From contig CAZGAU010000002.1 of the NCBI GenBank assembly GCA_964523725.1, positions 1 through 64,000 of the forward strand: a stretch of DNA of 64,000 nucleotides. The letters are read 5' to 3'. Source of the DNA: JADJNW01 sp964523725. GTDB taxonomy: Bacteria > Bacteroidota > Bacteroidia > Chitinophagales > Saprospiraceae. The notes under the pieces are model-generated. The model saw only the letters and a list, made by a program, of their open reading frames with translations. It had not been told where the DNA came from and did no database searches. How positions within the stretch are numbered: position 1 is the first letter of the stretch; each line of letters begins with the position of its first letter. The position numbers and the translations under genes are program-made. Below are positions 16,674 to 24,410 of the stretch, one piece after another.

Positions 16674-18248
16674 TTAGCTCAATCGAATCTCATCTTCGTT
16701 TTCGTCAAAGAAGCGATATTTGGTCAGATGGAAATCGTTATTCGGTTGAATTCGAATCCATTTCTGATATTTCATATACCATTTCATCTGCGTATTGGGG
16801 AAGCCTTTTTTGAGGAAAGCCTCTACATAAGGATGTACTTGCAGTTTGATCTTCGACTTGATCTGAGATTGAATGATAAAATTCAAATCTCTTTCAATAT
16901 CATCCAGCAACAGGATAGAAGCATTGATCTTGCCGGTACCATTACAGGTTGGGCAGACCTCCGAAGTATTGATTTTCACCTCCGGCCGCACCCGCTGGCG
17001 CGTAATTTGCATCAATCCGAATTTACTCAGTGGCAAAATTGTATGCTGTGCCCGGTCTTTTTTCATGTGATGCTTCATCGCCTTCATCAGCTCCTTGCGG
17101 TGCTCATTATTCTTCATATCGATGAAGTCGATGATAATAATCCCACCAATGTCACGCAGGCGCAACTGTCTCGCAATCTCTTCCGCGGCCTCCATATTGA
17201 CACGCAATACCGCCTCTTCCTGATTTTGACTGCTCATTTTGTGCCCACTGTTCACATCGATCACGTGCATCGCTTCGGTACCTTCAATAACAATGTAAGC
17301 ACCACTTGGCATGGTTGCTGTTTTACCGAAAGAAGATTTGATCTGACGCGTAATACCGAAAGTCTCAAAAATAGGTTTGTTGGACTTGTGCAGGGCCAAA
17401 ATTTTCACCTGTTCCGGAGAGATCGACTCCAGGTAATTCCGGATGCTTTGGTACAATTGCTTATCGTTGATCACAATGCGATTGAAAGAATCACTCAGCA
17501 AATCACGCAGGATACTAGAGGTTTTGTCCAATTCGCTCATTAGTTTGAGCGGTGCTCTGGCTTTGGGCAATTGCTTGTAAATCTCTTCCCATTTATTGAG
17601 CATAATGGAAAGTTCCTCATGCAAATCGGCTACTTTCTTGCCCTCGGCAGCAGTACGTACGATCACGCCAAAGTGCTTCGGCTTAATGCTTTCTACCAAA
17701 TTTTGCAAGCGTTTTCGCTCTTCGGCATTAGCAATTTTTTTGGAAACCGCTACTACATCGTTGAATGGCGTAAGCACTAAATACCGACCAGGAATGGTAA
17801 TCTCACAACTCAGGCGCGGACCTTTAGTTGAAATCGGTTCCTTCAAAATTTGCACCAGCAAATGCTCACGCTTGTTGAGCACCTGGTCAATTTTGCCGGT
17901 TTTGACGATTTCAGGCTCCAGCTTGAAGGTATCCAGCCGGAAGGTATTAATGGAACCATTGATGGCGCCGTTGGTATATTTTACCAAAGAGCGAAGCTTT
18001 GGACCGAGATCGGTGTAGTGTAAAAAAGCATCTTTTTTGTGCCCAATATCCACAAAAGCGGCGTTGAGCCCAGGCATCAACCTTTTGATTCTGCCCAGAA
18101 AGATATCGCCTACAGAAAAATTGTTGTTGGTTTTTTGGTAATGAAGTTCAACCAGTTTTGAATTCTCCAATAGCGCGATCTCGACTTCTGTAGGAGTCGC
18201 ATTAATAATTAATTCTTTTTCCACACGAAAAATTCTTTTTTGCGACAC
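16674..18248 (-). CDS. rng: Ribonuclease G/E family endoribonuclease
   Basis: A 524-aa endonuclease that cleaves single-stranded A/U-rich RNA in rRNA maturation and mRNA decay. An S1-type RNA-binding domain lies near the N-terminus (VGDIFLGRIKRLMPGLNAAFVDIG in overlapping pieces at about 46-70). The catalytic DNase I-like part has VIDVNSGHKMSS and GGIIIIDFIDMK with the Mg-binding Asp residues. CPTCNGTGKI is the Zn-link that forms the dimer. The length corresponds to RNase G, since the C-terminal scaffold of RNase E is missing. The upstream region 18249-18599 should hold its promoter. Confidence 0.95.
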   Translation of the reverse strand: MSQKRIFRVEKELIINATPTEVEIALLENSKLVELHYQKTNNNFSVGDIFLGRIKRLMPGLNAAFVDIGHKKDAFLHYTDLGPKLRSLVKYTNGAINGSINTFRLDTFKLEPEIVKTGKIDQVLNKREHLLVQILKEPISTKGPRLSCEITIPGRYLVLTPFNDVVAVSKKIANAEERKRLQNLVESIKPKHFGVIVRTAAEGKKVADLHEELSIMLNKWEEIYKQLPKARAPLKLMSELDKTSSILRDLLSDSFNRIVINDKQLYQSIRNYLESISPEQVKILALHKSNKPIFETFGITRQIKSSFGKTATMPSGAYIVIEGTEAMHVIDVNSGHKMSSQNQEEAVLRVNMEAAEEIARQLRLRDIGGIIIIDFIDMKNNEHRKELMKAMKHHMKKDRAQHTILPLSKFGLMQITRQRVRPEVKINTSEVCPTCNGTGKINASILLLDDIERDLNFIIQSQIKSKIKLQVHPYVEAFLKKGFPNTQMKWYMKYQKWIRIQPNNDFHLTKYRFFDENEDEIRLS

Positions 18249-18599
18249 TGGAACAGCCAGAGGCGGGATCGATTTTGCGGAGATGTTGCAACAACCCTGT
18301 CACAAACGAGGTGCTAACCACTGTTACATTGCGCTACTGTCGCTTATGGAGAGATAATGTCTTGAGATACAGTGTATTTAAAATGTAGAGTGTTATCTTC
18401 TTTTGGGTATTAAGTTCAAAAAATTATTGTGCCGATACAATAAAATTAGATAGGATGAAACATACAGATGCTTCATCCCACATGGAGATCATTTCTTACC
18501 AGCTAAGTTAAAGCACACTGTATCCTCCATCCTTGTTAATTTTTACTACGCAAAATACACTACCCACCACTCCAATGCCAGGTCGTGTTTTTTTATGAC
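18249..18599. other. Intergenic region upstream of rng
   Basis: About 350 bases between rng and the bS22-like gene, both on the minus strand. It is AT-rich with no credible frame. It should contain the rng promoter and a 5' untranslated region. RNase E/G genes are often autoregulated through long leaders, but I see no defined structure here. Confidence 0.4.
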
Positions 18600-18695
18600 T
18601 TATCTGTTCTTTTTCTTATGACGATTTTTGCGCAGTCTTTTCTTGCGTTTGTGTGTCGCAATTTTGTGTCTTTTACGCTTTTTTCCACAAGGCAT
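18600..18695 (-). CDS. 31-aa basic ribosomal protein, bS22/mS38-like (AURKAIP1/COX24 domain)
   Basis: A 31-residue peptide, MPCGKKRKRHKIATHKRKK followed by RLRKNRHKKKNR. Over half of the residues are Lys or Arg. It matches from memory the Bacteroidota peptides filed as AURKAIP1/COX24 domain proteins. Their mitochondrial counterpart is mS38 and the mycobacterial one bS22, small-subunit ribosomal proteins bound to 16S rRNA. The CDS is very short and easily missed in automatic annotation. It lies 46 bases downstream of the TPR gene on the same strand. Confidence 0.82.
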   Translation of the reverse strand: MPCGKKRKRHKIATHKRKKRLRKNRHKKKNR

Positions 18696-18741
18696 AATTC
18701 AATTTCTTTAAAGGATTAACCAAAATTTTTTTATCAATTCA

Positions 18742-19533
18742 CTATTGATTACTTGCTGTCTCACATTTCTGAGCAAAGGCATCCGCTTGCCCTGCATTGC
18801 CAAGTGCATTATACACTTGCGCAAGCATACAGATAGTGTTACCATTCTGCGGATCTTGTGCGTAGGCTTGCTCCAGTCGCTCTTTTGCCCGGTCGTATTG
18901 TCCGGTCTTAATAGCTAATCTTGCGAGACTATTCAATATCAATACATTATCAGGATGCTGTTGGTTCAATTCCAACAACATCATGGGACCTTTCATCGCC
19001 TCATTAGGTGGAGGGTTCTCGGCATAAGTCATAGCCAGATTCACACGATGCGCAATGTTTTCAGGGTTGAGCGAGATCGCATTCTCAAATGCAGCAATTG
19101 CTCGACTCGTACAAAAACTGCGCACTTTTTCATCCTGACTTGTTTGCAAACAAATTGCAAAAGTCGTCCCTGTAATTGACCATGCCTCTTCCGAGCTAGT
19201 CAGTTCTGCCACTTGCTGGGCATATGCACCGGAAATCGCCGGATTGCCAAACTCATACCACCTACCGGCAAGTTGCTTTAATAGTTCCACCTTAGCAGAG
19301 TCGCTGCCAACTGAAGCCAATTCCTGTTCGAGCGCTATAACCACAGAGGATTGCATTGTATTCAATGCAGCTTTCGCCTCCGGCAGCAGCGCTTCCAGAT
19401 TGGTGCTTTCAGCAGCCAATGCCCTAGACTTTTCGAGGGCTTTTTGCTCTTTCGGCTTTGTATCAAAAGCAAAATACAGTAGGAGAAGTAGCGCTAGACC
19501 AGCGCTGATAACAGCCAACTGCATTTTTGTCAT
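18742..19533 (-). CDS. Membrane-anchored TPR-repeat protein
   Basis: A 263-aa protein with one N-terminal transmembrane segment (about residues 5-22) and a helical soluble part. TPR-like repeats are visible in the C-terminal half: AIAAFENAISLNPENIAHRV, NVLILNSLARLAIKTGQYDR, and NGNTICMLAQVYNALGNAGQ. TPR domains hold protein partners, here probably in the periplasm. It sits 34 bases downstream of the HU gene and upstream of the bS22-like gene on the same strand, so the three may be co-transcribed. No enzymatic motif is present. Confidence 0.82.
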   Translation of the reverse strand: MTKMQLAVISAGLALLLLLYFAFDTKPKEQKALEKSRALAAESTNLEALLPEAKAALNTMQSSVVIALEQELASVGSDSAKVELLKQLAGRWYEFGNPAISGAYAQQVAELTSSEEAWSITGTTFAICLQTSQDEKVRSFCTSRAIAAFENAISLNPENIAHRVNLAMTYAENPPPNEAMKGPMMLLELNQQHPDNVLILNSLARLAIKTGQYDRAKERLEQAYAQDPQNGNTICMLAQVYNALGNAGQADAFAQKCETASNQ

Positions 19534-19567
19534 AAGATACTACCTTATATTGTATGGATGTCTTCTA

Positions 19568-19882
19568 TTAGTCTTCGTCATCTTCTTCCTCTGGCAGTGA
19601 AGTGACATTGTCCTTCACTTGTTCCACGAACACCTTTGCCGGCTTGAATGCAGGAATGAAGTGTTCTGGGATTTCAATCGCCACGTTTTTCTTGATGTGA
19701 CGTCCGATTTTTTTCGCTCTTTTCTTAATCACGAAACTGCCAAATCCTCTGACGTACACGTTCTCCCCTTGCGCCAGGGAGTTTTTCACTTCCTTGAAGA
19801 ATGTTTCCAGCGTAACCAAAACGTCCACCTTCGGAACACCTGTTTTCTCCGAAATTGCTGTAACCAAATCAGCTTTTCTCAT
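19568..19882 (-). CDS. HU/IHF-family DNA-binding protein with acidic tail
   Basis: A 104-aa histone-like protein. The fold starts MRKADLVTAISEKTGVPK and the DNA-binding arm contains the signature GFGSFVIKKRAKKIGRHIKK, followed by IPEHFIPAFKPAKVF. A C-terminal acidic tail (LPEEEDDED) is added to the normal HU length; such tails can weaken DNA binding or contact partners. An ATG at 19954 would add 24 residues with no resemblance to HU, so 19882 is chosen. It leads a minus-strand unit with the TPR gene. Confidence 0.94.
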   Translation of the reverse strand: MRKADLVTAISEKTGVPKVDVLVTLETFFKEVKNSLAQGENVYVRGFGSFVIKKRAKKIGRHIKKNVAIEIPEHFIPAFKPAKVFVEQVKDNVTSLPEEEDDED

Positions 19883-20167
19883 CTTAATAGTTGGTTTATA
19901 GTGAGTTACAAAAGCTTTTTTACCGCTCAGACAAGCGAGTGGCAAATTTCGCAATTAATTGATTAATTGAAAAGAAAAAATCCTTTTTATTTCATTTTTT
20001 TTCTCTAACACTCAGCATATTACGTATAATTCGCCAATGATAAGATTTGCCCCTGAATTATTCTGTTTCTTAGAATTTTATATGCCAACTTCAATAAAAT
20101 CAACATAAAATATTCTGTCAATTAATTTGCCTCGGGATATAACTGTTTTAATATCCATTGTATTACA
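19883..20167. other. AT-rich divergent intergenic region
   Basis: Separates the divergent HU and yicC genes. It is very AT-rich with long poly-T runs. It should hold the HU promoter on the minus strand. I see no gene in it. Confidence 0.45.
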
Positions 20168-20175
20168 TATCTTTG
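20168..20175 (+). promoter_or_regulatory. -7 promoter element for yicC-gmk-apaG
   Basis: TATCTTTG fits TAnnTTTG, 58 bases before the yicC start. No clear -33 TTG is at the expected distance. Confidence 0.55.
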
Positions 20176-20233
20176 CAAGGCTTTAGAAAAACCTCATCAA
20201 AAATCAGCCTTCAAAAAAACAGAAACCATAATT

Positions 20234-21109
20234 ATGCTACTGTCAATGACTGGATACGGCAGAGAAACCTTGCCGTACAAAGATAAAACCATCACGGTTG
20301 AAATCCGATCGCTCAACAGCAAATTCACGGATACACGACTGAAAATACCCCAAAATTTTAAAGAAAAGGAAACCGAACTGCGCCGCATTATCGCCGATCG
20401 TGCAGAACGCGGGAAGATTGAACTGATGATAGATGTGAAATCGCATCAGGGAGATGACGAATATGGCCTTAATCACGCCTTATTCAAAAAATATTACCGG
20501 GAACTGAGCAAACTAGCTGATGAACTGAGCATGTCTAAAGGTGATATGCTGCAGGCTATCTTACGGCTTCCCAACGTAGTGGCTACCGATGCGGAGGAAA
20601 TCGAGGAGGAAGAATGGGAAATGGTTCTGAAGGTTCTGAATAGCGCCATTGAAAAATTTGAAAAATTCCGTCTGGACGAAGGTCACGCCATGGAGGAAGA
20701 TATGCGCGCCCGGATCAAAAACATCCAGGATTTTCAGAGTCAACTCGACCCACACGAGAGTGAGCGCGTCACCCGCCTGCGTCAGCGCCTGCACCAGAAC
20801 CTGGAAGAGTATCTGGGCAAAGATAAAATTGACGAAAACCGCTTCGAACAGGAAATCCTGTTTTATCTGGAAAAGATAGATATTACCGAAGAAAAGGTAC
20901 GTTTGGGACAGCATTGCCTTTATTATTTGGAAGAATTGGATAAAACATATAAGCAGAAAGGCAGAAAACTGAGTTTTATTACCCAGGAAATGGGGCGAGA
21001 AATCAATACCCTGGGCGCCAAAGCTTATTCTTCCGAAATTCAGCGACTGGTAGTCGGCATGAAGGACGAACTTGAAAAAATCAAGGAGCAGGTGGCTAAC
21101 TCGGTGTAA
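20234..21109 (+). CDS. YicC-family endoribonuclease
   Basis: A 291-aa protein of the YicC/YloC family, associated with RNA decay and stationary-phase survival. The N-terminal signature MLLSMTGYGRET is clear, and the C-terminal DUF1732 part contains KGRKLSFITQEMGREINTLG near residue 245, the other family hallmark. The middle is acidic and helical. It starts a plus-strand operon with gmk (29-base gap) and apaG (1-base gap). The yicC-gmk order is widely conserved in bacteria, which supports both calls. Confidence 0.94.
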   Translation: MLLSMTGYGRETLPYKDKTITVEIRSLNSKFTDTRLKIPQNFKEKETELRRIIADRAERGKIELMIDVKSHQGDDEYGLNHALFKKYYRELSKLADELSMSKGDMLQAILRLPNVVATDAEEIEEEEWEMVLKVLNSAIEKFEKFRLDEGHAMEEDMRARIKNIQDFQSQLDPHESERVTRLRQRLHQNLEEYLGKDKIDENRFEQEILFYLEKIDITEEKVRLGQHCLYYLEELDKTYKQKGRKLSFITQEMGREINTLGAKAYSSEIQRLVVGMKDELEKIKEQVANSV

Positions 21110-21138
21110 TCTTTTGGAAATTAATCACACAGACAGAA

Positions 21139-21705
21139 ATGTGTAAACTAATAATACTTACCGCACCTTCGGGGGCAGGTAAGACTACTATCTCAAAGCA
21201 TTTGTTAAAAACATTCGATTCGCTGGCGTTTTCGGTATCCGCTACAACCCGCTCACGGCGTCCTCATGAAACGGAGGGGAAGGATTATTACTTTATTTCG
21301 GTGGAAAAATTCAAGCAGCTAATCGCCGAGGATGCCTTTGTGGAATGGGAAGAAGTATATACCGACCAGTATTATGGCACGCTTAAAAGTGAGATCGAAC
21401 GCCTTTGGGCGCGGGGAAAGCATATTGTATTCGATATTGACGTGGAGGGTGCTTTGAATATCAAACAACAATATCCAAACGAAACTTTAGTTATATTTGT
21501 AAAACCGCCTTCGAGAGAGGTTTTGTTTGAAAGGCTCCGTGAACGCAGCACCGAAGACGAGGAAAGCCTGCGTAAACGTATTGCAAAAGCTTCAAAAGAG
21601 CTAACCTATGAAAACAAATGCGATGTGATTCTGGTTAATGATATACTGGAAGAGGCATTGCAAAAGGCCGAAGCAATTGTCAACGAATTTATAAGCAACG
21701 CATAA
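21139..21705 (+). CDS. gmk: Guanylate kinase
   Basis: Phosphorylates GMP to GDP with ATP. The 188-aa protein has the P-loop APSGAGKTTISKHL near residue 9, then SATTRSRRPHETEGKDYYF, the GMP-binding segment with Ser, Arg and Tyr contacts, and VFDIDVEGALNIKQ. The length is about 15 residues short of E. coli Gmk, within the normal range. It lies between yicC and apaG in a plus-strand operon. Confidence 0.97.
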   Translation: MCKLIILTAPSGAGKTTISKHLLKTFDSLAFSVSATTRSRRPHETEGKDYYFISVEKFKQLIAEDAFVEWEEVYTDQYYGTLKSEIERLWARGKHIVFDIDVEGALNIKQQYPNETLVIFVKPPSREVLFERLRERSTEDEESLRKRIAKASKELTYENKCDVILVNDILEEALQKAEAIVNEFISNA

Positions 21706-21706
21706 A

Positions 21707-22093
21707 ATGGAGACGCTCATCACCAATGGTATCAAGGTAAGCGTGGAAGCCGCCTACCAATCCTCTTACTCCCGCCCGCTGGAGATGAAATTCGTTTTTT
21801 CTTATCATATTACAATAGAAAATCTAAGTTCGGACACCGTACAATTACTTCGCCGCGAATGGCAGATTTTTGATTCCAACGGCATCATCCGCCAGATCGA
21901 AGGAGAAGGCGTCATTGGCAGGCAGCCGGTGCTGGCCCCGGGCGAATTACACCAATATGCTTCCTGGAGTCCTCTGATGACAGAACTGGGTAAAATGTCC
22001 GGCGCTTATATCTTTAAACGGGATATGGATGACCAGGAGTTTCGGGTGGATATTCCCGAATTCCGGTTAATCGCTCCATTCAAATTAAATTAA
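21707..22093 (+). CDS. apaG: ApaG domain protein
   Basis: A 128-aa protein with the immunoglobulin-like ApaG fold: YHITIENLSSDTVQLLRREW, then a Gly-rich EGEGVIGRQPVLAPGE, and ASWSPLMTELGKMSGAY. The GEGVxGxxPxLxPG motif is the family mark. ApaG is linked to Co2+ resistance and Mg2+ efflux in enterobacteria, but the biochemical role is unsettled. The start is one base after the gmk stop, so translation is probably coupled. It converges on the RidA gene with a 1-base gap between the stops. Confidence 0.94.
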   Translation: METLITNGIKVSVEAAYQSSYSRPLEMKFVFSYHITIENLSSDTVQLLRREWQIFDSNGIIRQIEGEGVIGRQPVLAPGELHQYASWSPLMTELGKMSGAYIFKRDMDDQEFRVDIPEFRLIAPFKLN

Positions 22094-22094
22094 A

Positions 22095-22520
22095 TTAATC
22101 TTTTACCACGGCAATACACTTCAACTCAATCGCAATGGGTGTGGGCAGCGAATCGATGCCTACCGTTGTCCGGCACGGCTGATTGTCTTTAAAATATTCG
22201 GCGTAAATTTCATTATACGTATGAAAATCGCGCTCCATATTTACCAGAAAAACCGTCACATCCACCAGGTCTTCCCAGCGCGCTCCACTTGATTCCAACA
22301 CCGTCCGTACATTTTTGAACACCGAATGGCATTGCGCTGCAAAGTCGAATTCCAGGAAATTGCCACTGGCACTTTGTTTCAAGCCCGGCACACCATTCGT
22401 TTCCGGTTCGCGCGGACCAATTCCAGACAAAAACAGCAGATTGCCCACCCGCCGTGCATGCGGGTATAAACCCACGGGTTGTGGGGCTTTGTCGGTCATT
22501 ATTTTGTTTGGATCGGACAT
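22095..22520 (-). CDS. RidA/YjgF-family protein, 2-aminomuconate deaminase-like
   Basis: A 141-aa protein of the YjgF/YER057c/UK114 family, trimeric deaminases of enamines or imines. The pattern PVGLYPHARRVGNLLFLSGI followed by a residue insert before FAAQCHSVFKNVRTVL, and VDVTVFLVNMERDFHTYNEI, resembles the 2-aminomuconate deaminase branch more than canonical RidA. That enzyme acts late in kynurenine/nitrobenzoate degradation, and kmo is 20 kb away in this window. The assignment to that substrate is inference. It lies 13 bases downstream of recJ on the same strand. Confidence 0.86.
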   Translation of the reverse strand: MSDPNKIMTDKAPQPVGLYPHARRVGNLLFLSGIGPREPETNGVPGLKQSASGNFLEFDFAAQCHSVFKNVRTVLESSGARWEDLVDVTVFLVNMERDFHTYNEIYAEYFKDNQPCRTTVGIDSLPTPIAIELKCIAVVKD

Positions 22521-22533
22521 ATTTTATTTTGTT

Positions 22534-24231
22534 TTATCCAAATTTCATATCCTTTACCATCAATTGCAAATAGGAATTGCCTTCCCAACGATTTTCCTGC
22601 AAATTAAAACAAATATCGAAAGGCTTCCGGGTTTTGACTTTTTCAAAATCATCGCCCCGACCGAATGCTACGCCGTACTGCGCTGCAGAATCGGGCTGCC
22701 CAACTGCAATACGCAGATGGTTGCCCCTCAATAATCGGGAATAACCGGTATCCCGAACCTGGCGCACCACGAAATTCGGGTTCCGATTACCCGGGCCAAA
22801 TGGCGCAAACTGCCGCAGGGTATCCCAGAAATGAGGTGTAATGTCTTTAAGATCAATTTCGGCGGAGATAGGAATTTCGGGTACAAAAATTTCCTCTGAT
22901 GCCAGAGTTTCTACCACTGCTTCAAAGCGTTCCTGGAAAAAGACCAGATTTTCGGGGTACAACGAAAGTCCTGCAGCATGGGCATGCCCGCCATAAGATA
23001 TGAGCAAATCCTTACACATACCAATCGCTTCGTGTATGTCAAAGCCTTTGATTGACCTTGCCGAACCGACAATTTTTCCTTCTGATTCTGTAAAGATAAT
23101 CGCAGGGCGATGGTACTCCTCCACCATGCGGGCCGCCGCGATGCCCACTACACCCTTGTGCCAATGCGATTGATAAAGCACAATGCTCTTTCGATCCTGC
23201 CAAAGTGGATCCTGTTGCACTAATTTCCGGGCTTCCTCGGCAATACGCTGATCAAATTCCTTGCGCATCTGATTGCGATAGTCCAGCACCCTGGCATAAT
23301 CCGCCGCTACGCTTTTCTCAACAGACAGCATAAGCCGCACAGCTTTCTCGGCATCAGCCAAGCGACCAGCGGCATTGATCATTGGACCGATTCCAAAAAC
23401 AATATCACTAATTGTAAGGGGTGGTTCCCGGCGACTTAAATTGATCAAAGCACGCAAACCCAGGCGTTTAGTGGAATTCAGTTTTTGTAAACCAAAGTAT
23501 GCCAGCACGCGATTTTCATCCACAATCGGCACAATATCACTGGCAATACTAATGACCAACAGATCGAGTAAATCTTCCAGTTGGCGCCAGTCCAGTCCAT
23601 TTTTTTCCACATACGCTTGGGCTAGTTTAAATCCTACCCCGCAGCCGCTCAATTCTTTGAATGGATAATTACAATCCGGACGCTTGGGATCCAGCACTGC
23701 ATTTGCTTTAGGTAGTTGTTTTTCAGGCAGGTGATGATCACAGATGATAACGTCAATACCATATTCATTTGCACGTTGCACCTGGTCGATAGCGGTAATA
23801 CCACAATCCAGTGTGATGAGCAATTTCACATCGTTTTCTTGCGCATATTCGATCCCTTCGAAAGAAAGTCCATAGCCTTCTTTATATCGGTCCGGCAGGT
23901 AATAATCCAGATTGGAGTGGTGGCGCTGCAAAAAACTGTACAAGAGCGCTACGGAAGTGGTGCCATCTACATCATAGTCGCCGAAGAGTAGAATTTTTTC
24001 ATTATTTTGAATCGCTCGTTCGAGTCGTTCGACTGCCTTGTCCATATCTTTCATCAAAAAAGGATCGTGCAGTTGCTTGAGTTTCGGTTGAAAAAATTGT
24101 TTTACCTGTTCGGGTGTTGTGATGCCCCGTTGCACTAGTAATCGACAGAAAATTGGGTGAATACCCAGTTTTTTCTCAAGTTGTTGCACGATAGTTTCGT
24201 CGGTTTCGAGCAATTTCCATTGTTTTTCCAT
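22534..24231 (-). CDS. recJ: Single-stranded-DNA exonuclease RecJ
   Basis: A 5'-3' ssDNA exonuclease of recombination and mismatch repair. Phosphoesterase motifs are in order: LLFGDYDVDGTTSVALL near residue 75, LLITLDCGI, ICDHHLPE (the DHH motif) and LSGCGVGFK. The DHHA1 part contains SYGGHAHAAGLSL near residue 410, and a C-terminal OB-type domain closes it. I took the start at 24231 (MEKQWKLLETDE, 565 aa). An ATG 27 bases upstream would also work. The RidA gene follows it closely. Confidence 0.96.
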   Translation of the reverse strand: MEKQWKLLETDETIVQQLEKKLGIHPIFCRLLVQRGITTPEQVKQFFQPKLKQLHDPFLMKDMDKAVERLERAIQNNEKILLFGDYDVDGTTSVALLYSFLQRHHSNLDYYLPDRYKEGYGLSFEGIEYAQENDVKLLITLDCGITAIDQVQRANEYGIDVIICDHHLPEKQLPKANAVLDPKRPDCNYPFKELSGCGVGFKLAQAYVEKNGLDWRQLEDLLDLLVISIASDIVPIVDENRVLAYFGLQKLNSTKRLGLRALINLSRREPPLTISDIVFGIGPMINAAGRLADAEKAVRLMLSVEKSVAADYARVLDYRNQMRKEFDQRIAEEARKLVQQDPLWQDRKSIVLYQSHWHKGVVGIAAARMVEEYHRPAIIFTESEGKIVGSARSIKGFDIHEAIGMCKDLLISYGGHAHAAGLSLYPENLVFFQERFEAVVETLASEEIFVPEIPISAEIDLKDITPHFWDTLRQFAPFGPGNRNPNFVVRQVRDTGYSRLLRGNHLRIAVGQPDSAAQYGVAFGRGDDFEKVKTRKPFDICFNLQENRWEGNSYLQLMVKDMKFG

Positions 24232-24368
24232 CAGGTTGGACTTGGTGATTGTAGTCATAATGTAAACCTGTCTTGTTGCTTCACATCAAAAGTTGAAGCA
24301 AAATTGTTAAACATATTTTTATTAACGACCGTTGGTAGAATTTTGTCGGTCTTTATTATGACGCAATG

Positions 24369-24376
24369 TAAGTTTG
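24369..24376 (+). promoter_or_regulatory. -7 promoter element for the TonB receptor
   Basis: TAAGTTTG fits TAnnTTTG and is 34 bases before the ATG at 24411. A TTTG at 24342-24345 is 23 bases upstream, slightly far for a -33 element. Confidence 0.5.
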
Positions 24377-24410
24377 CAGGACACATTTTTCACAATATAA
24401 ATTTTTCCGA

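Noticed and set aside
16728..17543. 271-codon plus-strand frame opposite rng
   Set aside because: Antisense shadow of RNase G, His-rich and without any domain.
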